From: Carnegiea gigantea
Taxonomy: Eukaryota; Streptophyta; Magnoliopsida; Caryophyllales; Cactaceae
NCBI GenBank assembly: GCA_029747015.1
Contig: JAKOGI010000429.1
Coordinates: 365,001-429,000, forward strand
Direction: 5' to 3'
Length of the DNA stretch: 64,000 nucleotides
Shown here: positions 1 to 12,400 of the stretch, piece by piece
How the letters are laid out: each line of letters begins with the position of its first letter
Position numbering within the stretch: position 1 is the first letter of the stretch
The notes under the pieces: model-generated
Databases searched by the model: none
What the model was told of the DNA's origin: nothing
The model's input: only the letters and a program-made list of their open reading frames with translations
Program-made: the position numbers and the translations under genes

Positions 1-1
1 A

Positions 2-725
2 ATAGATAGAATTAGGAATAAGGTAAGCAGAGATTTAGTTAAAGTGACATCCATAGAAGATAAGATGAGAGAATCAAGACCTGGATGGTTTGGCCATGTG
101 AAGAGAAGGAGTGTGGACGTGTCAGCGAGGAGATGTGAGAGAATTAACATTCCTGAAGGTAAAAGAGGGAGGAGATGACCAAATAAGAGTTTGAACGAGG
201 TGATTAGAGAGGATTTGAAAGTTGTGGGACTGACGGATGACATGACTCAGGATAGGAGTCTATGGCGGGATAGAATTAGGATCTCAGATCTCATAGAGTT
301 GGCTACCTGAGCAGTAGGATAGGTTTGGGTGTTGTTGTGGTTTTTTTTATCATGTCTGTATGCAGCTAGTATAAACATTGGGAAGAGACATTGTTTGCGT
401 ACTTCTGTTTGATAAGATATATTACCTTCATCTGCTATGTTGTACTTATGTTGGACGTTTCTTTACATAGTTACGGCCATCTGATTTATTAATATTTCTT
501 AGTTCATTGACTCCATTCCCTGCTGCGTATCCTTAGTTTTTTCTGTTTAATGTTTTCACAAAAGCCTTCTTCTATGAAATGTTTTCATAAAATTTTGTTT
601 TTGTGGGTCTCTTGGATTCAGTCTCTCTACGGGTAGGGATGTCGATAGAGGTAAGGCTGCCTATATCTGGATCTCCCCAGATCCCATGAAAGCGGGACCC
701 ACACAGGGAGGTGGTGTTGTTGTGT
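2..725 (+). mobile_element. 3' end of an RTE-type LINE (truncated, decayed)
   Basis: Frame 2 reads from base 2 to a stop at 308-310 with one internal TGA at 176-178. The peptide has the hallmark C-terminal block of plant RTE-like reverse transcriptases: a GWFGHVKRR motif, then a basic stretch ending GKRGRR, then DDMTQDRSLWRDRI. The 5' part of the element would lie left of the window or is missing. Bases 311-725 fit a 3' UTR; the end (about 645-720, GTAAGGCTGCC..CCCCAGATCCC..GTTGTTG) resembles the common 3' tail shared by plant RTE LINEs and Au-type SINEs. Family assignment rests on remembered motifs. Confidence 0.7.
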
Positions 726-752
726 ATATGTATATATATGTATGTATGTATG

Positions 753-842
<90 letters not shown>
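721..842. repeat. TATG/TA microsatellite
   Basis: TATG-rich start (721-760) passing into an almost pure TA run to 842, with one phase slip near 810. It begins where the LINE tail ends, so it probably grew from the element's simple-repeat terminus. Open frames of Tyr-Ile repeats on both strands here are artefacts. Confidence 0.95.
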
Positions 843-844
<2 letters not shown>

Positions 845-1306
845 TGATGCCCCTAGACTTATTATACACTCCTCCAATTCTTCACATAAGAAAATTCGTG
901 ACCATTAGAATTCAGACCCCATTGATATTAGTGAATAAGGAGCAATTAATGGTGCTACTAGGGGTAGTGATACCTATAAGGATAAAACCATTTATATTTA
1001 GATGTCTTTTTAGAGCCCGTATAAGCATGACCTACACTGAAAGTTGTTGTTGTAGTAATGGTGCTACTTGGCGAAGAGTTCCTTGGCATGTTTCTTAAGC
1101 ATTAAGCATACAAATATGTTGTTCGGATCTTGTTCGGATTGGGGCAGTCCTTGTTAGCTATTGTTAAGTATCCATTTGATGGAACATAAATCAAGGTAGA
1201 TAATTAAATGATTAGAATCTCATCAAAAACCATAGGAGGAGAGAAACCCATAAATGAGTGGAAGAAGCAAAGACAAATGACATCTCATCGTTGAATTCTT
1301 GTCACT

Positions 1307-1337
1307 CTTCTTCTTCTTCTTCTTCTTCTTCTTCTTC
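1307..1337. repeat. (CTT)n microsatellite
   Basis: Uninterrupted CTT trinucleotide run of about ten units. Confidence 0.95.
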
Positions 1338-2755
1338 GTGTGGCGTTCTTCCCCATAAAAATTCATCGGCAAACAAAGAAGAATGGTAACGCTAATCAGT
1401 AGATAAAGAAAGAAGAGTGTAAGCTACTTCATGATTGTTATTTCCATCATAAGATTGATAATCTTCATTTAGATCTAAGAACGAATGTGACATAATGTAT
1501 ATAAGTACAAAAAAAATTATCTTAATTTGGAACAATAATTCGAGTATGGGTATTACTAACTTATAATCAATATTATGCATTCATTATTTAACAAATATTA
1601 ATGTGATACTCTAATTCTTTAGATTTGTATTCCTTGTAAGCCTTTATCACCATAATTAAATTATTTCTTTGGTCGTTTATATGATCCTTTTTCTTAGATT
1701 TTGATTTTCGACAATATTATTATGGATTTTGAATTAGAGTTGTATATAATTTTAAAAATTAGAATATTTTATGATCAAAATATTTATTAATAACTTTGGT
1801 AGTATCTGTCGTTTCCAAATTTTATTATGCATATTGTTTTAACGTGCACAACAAATTTGGTGTAATCATCGCATTAATTTTATTGCAACTAGTGTTAAGA
1901 ACCCATGTGATGTATGAAAAATCTCATTAGTTTTTTAATTGTATTAATTATTTGTAATTTGATAGTAAAAATATCATAACAGGAATGTGTTAAAGAGAAG
2001 ATGTTCTTACGACAAAAAAATTATTAATACTCCCTTAGACTTTATTATGCTGAAAATTGAAAAAATATGATATGCTTTCACATACTACAATAACAACATG
2101 TATTAAAGGGTAACGTAATCTTAGAACTGCTAATTGCTAATACTAACTTAGACACTTATACTTTGAAAATGGACAGCAAACTGGTACCTTTTGGTGGTCA
2201 GTTCTAGTGGCATTTTCTTGTATATATATGATTGGCCAAAAGATTTCATTGCATCCAAGATCTCTGATATTCCATATTTATATCTACGTATATATTCAAA
2301 TAGATAAAAATATAATAATGATGAAAATCACATATATTTTATTATTTCTTGATAATAATAATTGTTGTAAATGACATATACAACATCAAAACGTGTGTAA
2401 GTGACTATGTGCCAAAGTTTGGTAAAAATTGAAAACTAAATATGCATAATAGATTATCTGTAATCGATGCATATATTTTGTCATAATATAACACATTGTC
2501 TTTGCTAATATTGAAAGTAGTATATAATATATTTTGTCATCAAAAGTAGGATAGTATAATGTTTTATCATTATTGAGCATTGTCTTTTTATATTTGGAAA
2601 GAAAATCATTGAAATTGTAAGAAATTTGTAAAATCTTTTTTTATAAAGAAAATCTTTCATTCATAATTGACTAACTTTTTTCTTACCAAAAGTAAAAACT
2701 ATTAATTGACTTAGAAATTTGTTGAAACATGCCAAAAATTTAGGAGGTATGCTTT

Positions 2756-2758
<3 letters not shown>

Positions 2759-2822
<64 letters not shown>
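2759..2822. repeat. (TA)n microsatellite
   Basis: Pure TA run of about 32 units in AT-rich non-coding DNA. Confidence 0.95.
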
Positions 2823-2827
<5 letters not shown>

Positions 2828-3067
2828 CATTAATGCTGCGAGTGGTGTTAGGAATATAATATAATGTATTATTATAATTGAATGTGGTCACTCTATTTTT
2901 TCCCTTGGAAAGAAAATCTTTCATATTGTAATTACTTTTAAAAAATCTTGTTTTCGAGAGAAGATTTTCTATACTTGATTGACTTGTGTTTTTAAAGAAG
3001 AAAAAAAACATTTATAAATTTTATGGAAATGACACGTGTCAAAAATATAATTATTTTTTTGTTTTCG

Positions 3068-3098
<31 letters not shown>

Positions 3099-3104
3099 AT
3101 ATAG
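3068..3104. repeat. (TA)n(TG)n compound microsatellite
   Basis: TA run followed by a short GT run and a return to TA, about 180 bases before the splice acceptor of the first visible transporter exon. Confidence 0.9.
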
Positions 3105-3285
3105 ATGTCAAATCTTAGGGGATTTAAAAATGGGACATTATGGTAAAAAATTGTGAAATCCGCGCGATACAGTATTGAAGTTTAATGTCTTTCCCGATGT
3201 TTGAGGATTGAGGTTAAAGAATACGAGCAGTTTACTTTAATCTTCAAGCACTCATTATGACTTGTCGTTTCTTATGATGACACAG

Positions 3286-3493
3286 ATAGTAGTTTTGTTC
3301 CACCCCTTATTTACGCCTTCATGGGAAGCTCAAGAGATATAGCGATCGGTCCAGTGGCTGTCGTCTCTCTCCTGCTGGGGAGTCTCATTCAAGAAGAGTT
3401 TGACCCTGAAAACGATGCTCATAATTATCTGCGTCTTGCATTCACTGCTACCTTTTTCGCAGGCATTACTCAAGCAACCCTTGGTTTCTTCAG
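3286..3493 (+). CDS. SULTR1-like: SULTR exon a (SSFVPP block)
   Basis: Acceptor CACAG at 3281-3285; the exon starts with the last two bases of a Tyr codon and ends with AG of an Arg codon before GTGATA. It encodes the first membrane-core block, with [19 protein letters not shown] and [17 protein letters not shown]. Confidence 0.93.
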
Positions 3494-6400
3494 GTGATAG
3501 TTTTTTATTTGCTTATCTTTTTTGGTTGACAATTAATGAGTCCCTTATTTTGGCATAAAAGGCAAGGGTTAAAGGGCATGGGCAGAGGGGATGAATGGTC
3601 TAAATGTTGTTCAGACTCCAATAAGCTTGCTTTTTCAAAAAGAAACATTAATGTTTTTATTGATTGGAAACTAATTTCAACAACATGAATACATTGAATG
3701 CTTATTTTTGCATATTTCCTAAGTTTAACTGAGAATATGGCACAACATAATGTTAAAAAGAAATCATTTAAGTTAAACTTGTGTCTAATATAGCCTAATT
3801 TCAAAACCTAAACAATTTACTGCAATCATAAATGTTACACTTTAAAAGAAAATTAAGTCATATCTAGGTTATCATAATTGATACATAAGCAAATGCATTT
3901 GTTTTGTTCTTTCTTCACCATGACTGTTATAACATATTAGTAAAATAAAGAATAAAATGTATATAAAGTATTTTGAAAGAGAGATTGCAATTAGCAATTA
4001 AAATTTCACTAAAAAGCCTTCATTATTATGTTTTATTTTTCTAAAATATCCAAAAAGGAAATAAAATTACCGTTATTATTGATACACAAAAAATGATTAT
4101 CAATAATTTTTAAAATTGAAGTGTTGCATGCATGACTACGTCATGCATTATATATAGCTGTAATAAAAAGTTCAAAGTCTATCTAATTATATTAGCAAAC
4201 TGCTAAGTGTTGATAAGTCCTAACGTAGTACCAGATCAAGTTTTTAATTTTTTTTTTTATCATGATTAATAGTAAACCTTATAGAATAATATTATTATTA
4301 ACAAGCTATCTGATTTTAGTGCATTTTTACAACCATGATATTTGAATATGATCGAAAAATTATTCACACCCAAAAAATACTCCAAAAATATGATTGTATA
4401 AACTTCAACTCTATCTAATTCTATTTATCAAACTACTAAGTGTTGGTAACTCCTGATCTACTAGTAAATCAATTTTTAAGTACTTTTTAATCAAAATTAA
4501 TAGTAAAGATTATAAAATAATATTAACAATTCATTTATCTTTTTTTTTGGTGCGGAAGAAGGCCTATGGCCATAAAAAATCCTATTAATCTCCAATGGCT
4601 CTTGGCCATACAGTAACTGTACAATCAACGAGATAGACATCACTTACCTCCATAGGGGGGAATTGAAATACATTAGTTCCTAGGTTTAAACTGATTCCTA
4701 AATTCGCTAACCTATCCGCAACTAGATTAGCTTCTCTGTAGCAATAAGAGATTTTAACCTCCCATCCTTCCTACTTAATCAGGCCTTTACATTGTTGTAG
4801 AATAAAGTGATGTTGGGGGTGCCAGTTCATGTTCCCTTTTAGCATGCCTACCACTACTATGGAGTCCAATTGCACCCATAACCTATGAATGTTCCAAGCT
4901 CTTGCCATCCTGAGTCCACGCAGTACTACCTTGAGTTCTGCTTTCACAAAGGAGCAACTGCCCAGATTTTCAGAAAATCCTTTGAGCCATTCCCCTTTTT
5001 CACCATGGAGAACGCCTCCAGCTCCCGCCGGGCACGGGTTCCCTTTCGCCGCGTCGTCGGTGTTGAGGACCACCCACCCCTTCGGTGGAGTCTCCCAGCA
5101 TACAAAGTGCTCTTCTTGATGTCTTGCCCATTTATCATTGTTGAGGTCATCACCATCTAGTGCTCCAATGACTTCCTCAAATTTGGCTAGCAAGTTTACA
5201 CCTTTTGATGTACGGTTCGTCCGTTCTTGCGTCAAAACACTGGGAGCACTGCCACTTCCATAGCTGCCATATAGTCACAAGGAACTTTGTAGACCAATTT
5301 TTATCCGGGCGCTCATCCCACTTGTTTTGAAACACCCATTCCTTTATCTCCAGGCCTGGTTGGGTGCTCATTAATCCCTTACTCCTCAAGAACATCCAAA
5401 TGCCTTTTGCATTAACACACTGTTGTAAAATATGATCTATGTCTTCTACCGCAGCGTTACATATAAGGCATCCTGGGTATGTTGTCATATGTCGCTTAAA
5501 ACGAACTTCATTCGTATGTAGCTTGTCATGCATGAGTAACCACGTGAACATCCTAATCCTTTGTAGGCCTTTTGTGCGCCACACCCATGGCCACTTTCAG
5601 TTTGGTTTTATTGTATCGTCTCCTCGGATGATCCCCAATGCCGTTTTAATGGAGAAGTTGCCCGACTTATTGGCTATCTAGGTGAGATTATCTTTAACTT
5701 CTTCCTAGATGAGCTCGAAAGAAGCAATACATTGAAGGTACTCGCTGGGTAAGAATTTAGGAAGTTGGTCCCAGTCCCATCCCCTCTCGACATTCCAGTA
5801 GTCGCACACCAACCATTCCTTATGATTTGCAGGAACTTCCTTAGTAGCATGGTTTAATAGCACAATGCTATCCACGCATTTGTGCACCCAGAATTTTGTC
5901 TATCGCACATCTCCAACGGCATGCCCCTTGCTGTGTTTCGTCAACTCAAAAACATCCATGAGACCACGCCAAGCGTTGGATGCACTCCGTTCACGATTGG
6001 CGACAGCCTCCAGATCTTTCCCCTTGCAGTATTTAAACCACATAACCTTAGCCCATAAAGCATTAGGCTCTATTCCTAAGCGCTAACCCAGTTTTATGAG
6101 AAAAGCAGAGGTTAATTGCCGCATGTAGTGCAGCCCGAGCCCACCTCTATCTTTATCCTTAGTAAGCACCTCCTAAGTGACCAAATGGGGCCGGCGCTCT
6201 GAGTAGGTTCCCCCCAGAGAAATCTCTGGATTTTTCGATCGATCTCATCATAGATTGATCTGGGCATTCGGGCTTTCTGCATCGTATAGGCTGGTTTGGC
6301 CGTCACTGCAGCTTGAATGAGAGTAGCCTGACCTCTATCTTTATCCTTAGTAAGCACCTCCTAAGTCACCAAATGGGGCCGGCGCTCTGAGTAGGTTCCC

Positions 6401-9400
6401 CTCAGAGAAATCTCTGGATTTTTCGATCGATCTCATCATAGATTGATCTGGGCATTCGGGCTGTCTACATCGTATAGGCTGGTTTGGCCATCACTGCAGC
6501 TTGAATGAGAGTAGCCTGACCCGCTAGAGATAGACATCTAGCTTTTCATCCTGCTAGTTTTCGGCCTACCCTGGAAACCAGTTCTTGATACGTGGCTTTA
6601 GTGACCCATCCATTGATCGTGGGAACCCCCAAATATCTACCTAGTTCAGCAGTCCGTTTCACGCCCAGTATGTTGTAAATTTCGATGGCCATAGGTTCAG
6701 TGGTATCAGGCGAAAAATACATGTTGGACTTGTGTGGATTCACTTTTTGACCCGATGCATTATAGAAACGCTGGAGCCAGCCCTCAATTAGTTGGGCCTG
6801 TTATCAGGATGCTTCAGCAAAGAGCATAATGTCGTCGGCAAACATGAGACACGCTATTTTCGGCCCCCTTCTGCTCGGTTGAATCGGTTTCTAGCGTCCC
6901 TACTGACATTCCAATTCAATTAGATGATTTAATCGCTCCATGCATGCCAAAAAAATATACAGCTGGAACGTCTCTGTTGGTTCTCCGTTCCCAGGATGTT
7001 CAATTCACAGGAAGTTATGCAATTCATAATGACATGGATCATTGTTGATGGCAACTCCATAGTCGTTAGGGTCTCTTTGATAAAAGGCCATCTTAGTCGG
7101 TCATAGGCCTTTTCAAGGTCCAGCTTTATAGCCATCCAGCCCCTTGCCCCTGCCGTCTGTCGCATGGAGTGTAGGAGTTCCTGCATGATAATAATATTAT
7201 CACTAATATGCCGTCCCGGTACAAAGCGTGATTGTGCTGGAGAGATAAACTGAGGCAACACCGGCTTTAGTTGCGTTACAATGCACTTGGATATTAGTTT
7301 GTAAATCACGTTACATAACCCCATTGGCCGAAACTGTGTCACCATTTTTGGATTGGAAGTCTTAGGTATCAGGGTAACGAATTTACTGTTAAGGACTTCA
7401 GGAAGAGTTTCACCCTTTAGAGCTCTCAGTACCACATAGCAAACCACTTTCCCCACTAGGTTCCAATGTCTGTGGAAGAAAAAAACAGGGAAGCCATCGG
7501 GCCTAGTGCCCTAAGGGGACCCATGTCCTTGAGAGCCTCATGGACTTCTTTCGAGGTATAGTCTGCACTTAGTAGTTCTTTGTGGCGGTCATCCAATAGG
7601 GGAAAGTGAATATAGGATTCCCACTGCAAATGTTCCTCAACCCCCGTTTCAGTAAAAAGGGTCTTGAAATGGTTCACCACAATCCTTTTAATCTAGTTCG
7701 AGTCGGTGCACCATTCATCATTAGGGCCTTCTAGGATTTCTATGCGATTGAATTTTCTCCTGATAATGGTAGAGGTTTGATAATACCTTGCGTTTCGGTC
7801 TCTGTCCCGAATTAGTTGCATTCGAGCCTTTTGGTGCCACAAACTTTCAATTTGCTTCAGTGCCTCTTCCAATTCAGATCAAAGTTTTCTCTCCAATTTG
7901 AGCAAATGCCAATGGTCTCCTTGGGCAATGCGTCTTTGGATGCTTTCCAATTGAGCCCAGATCACATGTTTCTGTTTAAATAGATTACCAAAGACGTCTC
8001 TGCTCCACAACACAAGTTCCTAAGCTAAGTTGCTCAAGCTGAACATAAGAGGGCTTTGTGGGTTCTATTTCTGGTGGAGGAAGCCATTGAACTCCTTATG
8101 GGATGTCCAGGAAGCAAGGAATTGGAATGGTTTGGCCTTTTGAGGTAGTGGACAAAAGCCCACAGTACAAATTAGGAGGGGAGTGTGGTCTGACTGGGCT
8201 TGAACACGGTGTCATACCGCACCATCCTAGAACATTATACTCCATTCCGTATTACAGAGAGCACTATCAAGGTGCGCTTGCTTTATCGTTGTCCAGTTTC
8301 GACCCCTAGTCCACGTAAATTTGGGCCCAGAGAAGCCTATGTCAATGAGACCATTGTTTTCTATCCGGTATTTGAACTTAGGGCATCTTCTTAGCATATC
8401 CAGCCCTCCATGGTTGCCCTCCTCTAGGCTAGTTGTCTCATTAAAATCACCCGTGAGCAACCATGGCATGGAGCATTGAGAAGCAAATAGCTGGAGTTCG
8501 TTCTATGATTCTTCTAATACATGCACATGTGGGTTAGCATAGAACGCAGTGAATAACCACAATACACGCCGACGTCGTCGCACTTGCATGGTTACGTATT
8601 GCGGGTGTGTTTTTAGGAAATTGATTGCTATGTCTTCTGGCTTCCACAACACCCATATCCCTTCTTGAAACCCTTGAGCTTCCACTCGTACACACCCAAC
8701 ATAGCCCAGTCTGTCACAAACTGTTTGAGCCCTAGTTCCAGCGATGTGGGTCTCCATCAGTGCTAGAATACTTGGTTTCTACATGCGGATATGTTCCTTC
8801 AAAAAATTGAGGAATTCTTGACTGCCAGCCTCTTGGACGTTCCATACCAACGCATGTAGTGAGTGTATGGGTCTCCTTTCTTGCATAAGTCGGGCCACAC
8901 AGTTACTATATGGATTCATAAACACAATAACCTAGTGAGTAGCGCCTAAAAAGCGGGACTTACAGATCATTCTCTAGGGCAGCCGTGCATGCCCTCCTCT
9001 CATTCTGTAGTTCAATATTCCCTATAACTGAGGAGCTAGCTCTTCTGTTAGGCATGGTGTGAGTTCCATTTTCTGTGTCCAAACCATGGTCTATCCATTG
9101 TGATGGGATAGTTCTTTGGTTTGGGTTCAGTGGTTCTTCACCCATTGATCTAGCGCACAAGGGTCTGGGTATTCTCCTTCAGGCTATCTCACCTTGGGTC
9201 CCCATGTCTTCAAGTTGGTCTGTGTTATTAACTATAGGCTGATAAGCAAGCAGGGGTCCATTAGCAGATATGGTCCATTGAATATTAGGCCTCGGGTTGA
9301 CATTATTTTGCCTGCCAAAATTGTCTCGAGCATCATTAGGTGTTGTAAGTCGTGGTGCCATGTAGGCCTCACTGGATTGGACTTCATTGCCATGACTCAT

Positions 9401-12400
9401 TTGCATGCTGTGTAACACTGGGGAATATTCTCTCGATCTTCTTGATAATGTGCCCCATTTATTTGCCTAATGTTGTCCATATTGTTCACCTCAAGAGACT
9501 CCTCCATTATGTGATTGGATTCTTTTTGGAAATTATGCTCCTCATTCTCCAGGGAAGGATCATTTCCATCGTTGGTTGCATATCCACATTCAAGTCAATT
9601 TCTGCGAGCGCCCTAAATCTCGACCCAAGATTTCCTACCGTATTATTACCAGCTTCTGAATACCGTCTTTCCTGATTTGGGTTTCTTTCTTGAACTTTCA
9701 TGGTTCGAGTTGGGTTCTCATCATGGCTTGACTGATTTGGGCGGGCATGGTCCCCACCCCTGTTGCCTGGCTGTTGTTGTTGCCTAGTGTTTCGTCGCCT
9801 AGCTAGCTTCCGTACCAGCATCCTATTGCCATAGGTAGCCCCTTCTTGCGGTGCTATGGTTAGATTAAGGTGTCGTTCCAGTGGGGTGCTTTGTCCATCT
9901 GAGCCTTGCCTGTTCTGCAAATTCATTGGGCACATCTCCTTTTTGTGGCCTTGTTTTCCACATTTAAAATAGATCATTTTTAAACCCTCGTATTGTATGC
10001 CACAAACCCTACCATTCAGTCAGAATTTTGATAGTAAAGGTTTAGTTAGATCTACCTCCACGCAGAGATGTGTGTATTGGCCCATCTCCACATTGGCTGT
10101 GGTACTGTCGACCTTGAGCACTTTCCCTATCTTCTGGCCAATTTTGTACAATAAGAAGCTCTTATTAAAGTATTCAATGCTAAGTTTCGGGATGTATACC
10201 CAAGCAGTAAGTTTTTCTCTGGTATCTTCTTCTGGGACGAAATTTGGAATCCATTCTCTAATCACCAAGTAGTTATCACCTATTATCCAGGGTCCATTCA
10301 TCATAACGTGATCATAGTCTTCCAAATTTGAAAATCGAGTGATGTAATAATCACATCCAATATCAATAAGGGAGAAATCGCCTTTGAGTGCCCACTTGGC
10401 TTTTAGGGTTCTTTTTAGGCGCAAATACCGAACCCCTTTATTAAACATACGAATGATCAAGGCATTCCGCCATGGCTCTCAAAGAATCCTTTTCTTTGCA
10501 GCCATTAGGAGAATGGTTGGATAGGTAGGATCCTCATCCTGTAGGGGTTCATCATCCTCCGAGACATAGTCATTGGATGCCTCCGCCCAGATGAGATTGT
10601 CCCTAGTGTCAAAGGTCAAGTTAGGGTTATTCTGCTGTAAGGTATCACGGTATGATCTTCCTCTGTGAAACGCCTCCTCGCCTCCCGTTTCCTCCGCTAT
10701 TTTTGCAACCTTGGGGGAGCCCAAGTCCATCTTAGCGTCCATCGTCTCCTTGGCAGGGTCACCAGCCATGGTCGAGACCATCCCCGTTCTTTTCATCCTT
10801 TTTGTTGAACGTGGGAGTTGATCGTTCTCCTCATGCGTTCTATCCTCGGGGGATCTCTCGATACGCACAGTAACGAGCATGGTAAAGTTATGTAATTATA
10901 TTACAACTTATCTATCTTTCAATATGCTTTGACAACTGTGTAATTCAAAATAAGATAGAGAAATTATTTGCACCAAACGTAATATACCGAAAATATGCTA
11001 ACACAATTGTCATAAATGTCTTGTGTTACATTAATCATAGTCTATTTTTAATATAATCAATCAAAATTTACATTGCTAATTGTTATAATTAACTCCTAAA
11101 AAAAGTTAAAATTAGACATTTCTATTTTTTTTTTTTTTTGGTGCATCGCATGGGTATCAAAAGCTAGTTATACCAATTAAAATTTAAAAAAGAAGTGTTT
11201 GAATTAAACTAATTTCTTGAAACAAGAAGGTTAAGTTTTATTGTAATTGAAACTTATTTATTATATATCAACCTATTAACTTTTAACCTTTTACCCCCTA
11301 GCGCATTACCATAATTACTAGGATCGCTGCATAACTCCATAATCCGCATTCTGCGACCAATACCCAAATTAAACTAAATTTGTGGAATAACTAACAATTC
11401 GTATTCCAGACTAAGCCATATGAGAAGCATCCTGGTAACTACATGCATTATATAATGCATCAATTTTCACATTAAATTGTGACATAAAATTTCTATATTC
11501 ACAAAAGAATGGTAGGATTCTCATAAATGAAAATGACATTGGTCTGCAATAATCCCTAAAATGCACTGTATTCATCTAACCTTAAAATTATAACATCATG
11601 CAGTAGATGAAAAGACATGATAAAATAGAAACTGTAAGGTGTAATACTCGTAGACTATAAAAGTCGCCATATTATCTGTAAGTTTTGTTGATTACAAGAT
11701 CACACCTATAAGCCTTATTTAGAAGACAGAGTTGATCTATTCTTATATCAACAAATTATCCAAGTAGTCAATAATTGATAATTGATTAACCATCTAATAC
11801 ATTATTTATCGCAATTAACAAAAAAAACTTTGGTCTTGATAAAAAGTCTATATCATCACCATTATCAAGAAATTAAGGATAATTATACAGGTGCTAAGCC
11901 AAATCTTGTTTCAGCGTCAAATCACCAAACTATTAATAATTGTAATCAACTATCAAATGTTGGGTTGGACAGTCCTTTAGCTAAATCAGCTAATGCGAAG
12001 ACACCATAATAGTGATTAATGTTTAATAAATTTGCCCCCTTTTTTAAAAGAAATTAATGGATTATATCTAATGTCAAAGAACTGTACATGTAATTTGGTA
12101 ACTTAGGAAATTTACAAAAAAGACTTAATACATAATTTATAAGTACTTACAACAATAGTTTATAAAATCTGACAGCTTTTTATCTATCTAGTGCATGATA
12201 TATAATTATATAAATCAATTTTGAAGGGTCAAATCAAGGGAAAGATTGTCTTAATTCAAGATTTTTATCATTTTTTTTAATGGGAAAATACGTAAATGAA
12301 TCCTATCTAAAATGCAAGCTGACGGTTTTGATCTTAGACTGGGCTTCTTGGTGGACTTTCTCTCGCATGCTGCTACGGTGGGGTTTATGGCCGGAGCAGC

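Larger units (their letters stand above)
843..3285 (+). other. AT-rich non-coding DNA upstream of first visible transporter exon
   Basis: No coding sequence recognised on either strand. If the sulfate transporter is complete, this is intron; otherwise it is flank joined to a 5'-truncated gene. It contains three microsatellites listed separately. The N-terminal exons expected before the SSFVPP exon were searched for by eye and not found. Confidence 0.6.
4537..10887 (-). mobile_element. Nearly full-length L1-type LINE in the SULTR intron
   Basis: About 6.35 kb on the minus strand with the usual plant L1 order: ORF1 (DUF4283 and zinc knuckle) at 10880-9507, then ORF2 with endonuclease (about 8757-8227), reverse transcriptase (about 7680-6540), zf-RVT (about 5584-5270) and RNase H (about 5235-4771). 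The 3' end shows on the plus strand as a T run at 4536-4548, that is, a poly(A) tail on the minus strand. The element lies antisense to the host gene. Several stops and frameshifts make it inactive. I could not settle a target-site duplication. The right limit is set just beyond the ORF1 start and may be further out. Confidence 0.88.

Noticed and set aside
572..1098. Open frames of Tyr-Ile repeats on both strands
   Set aside because: They are translations of the TA microsatellite; no start context or homology.
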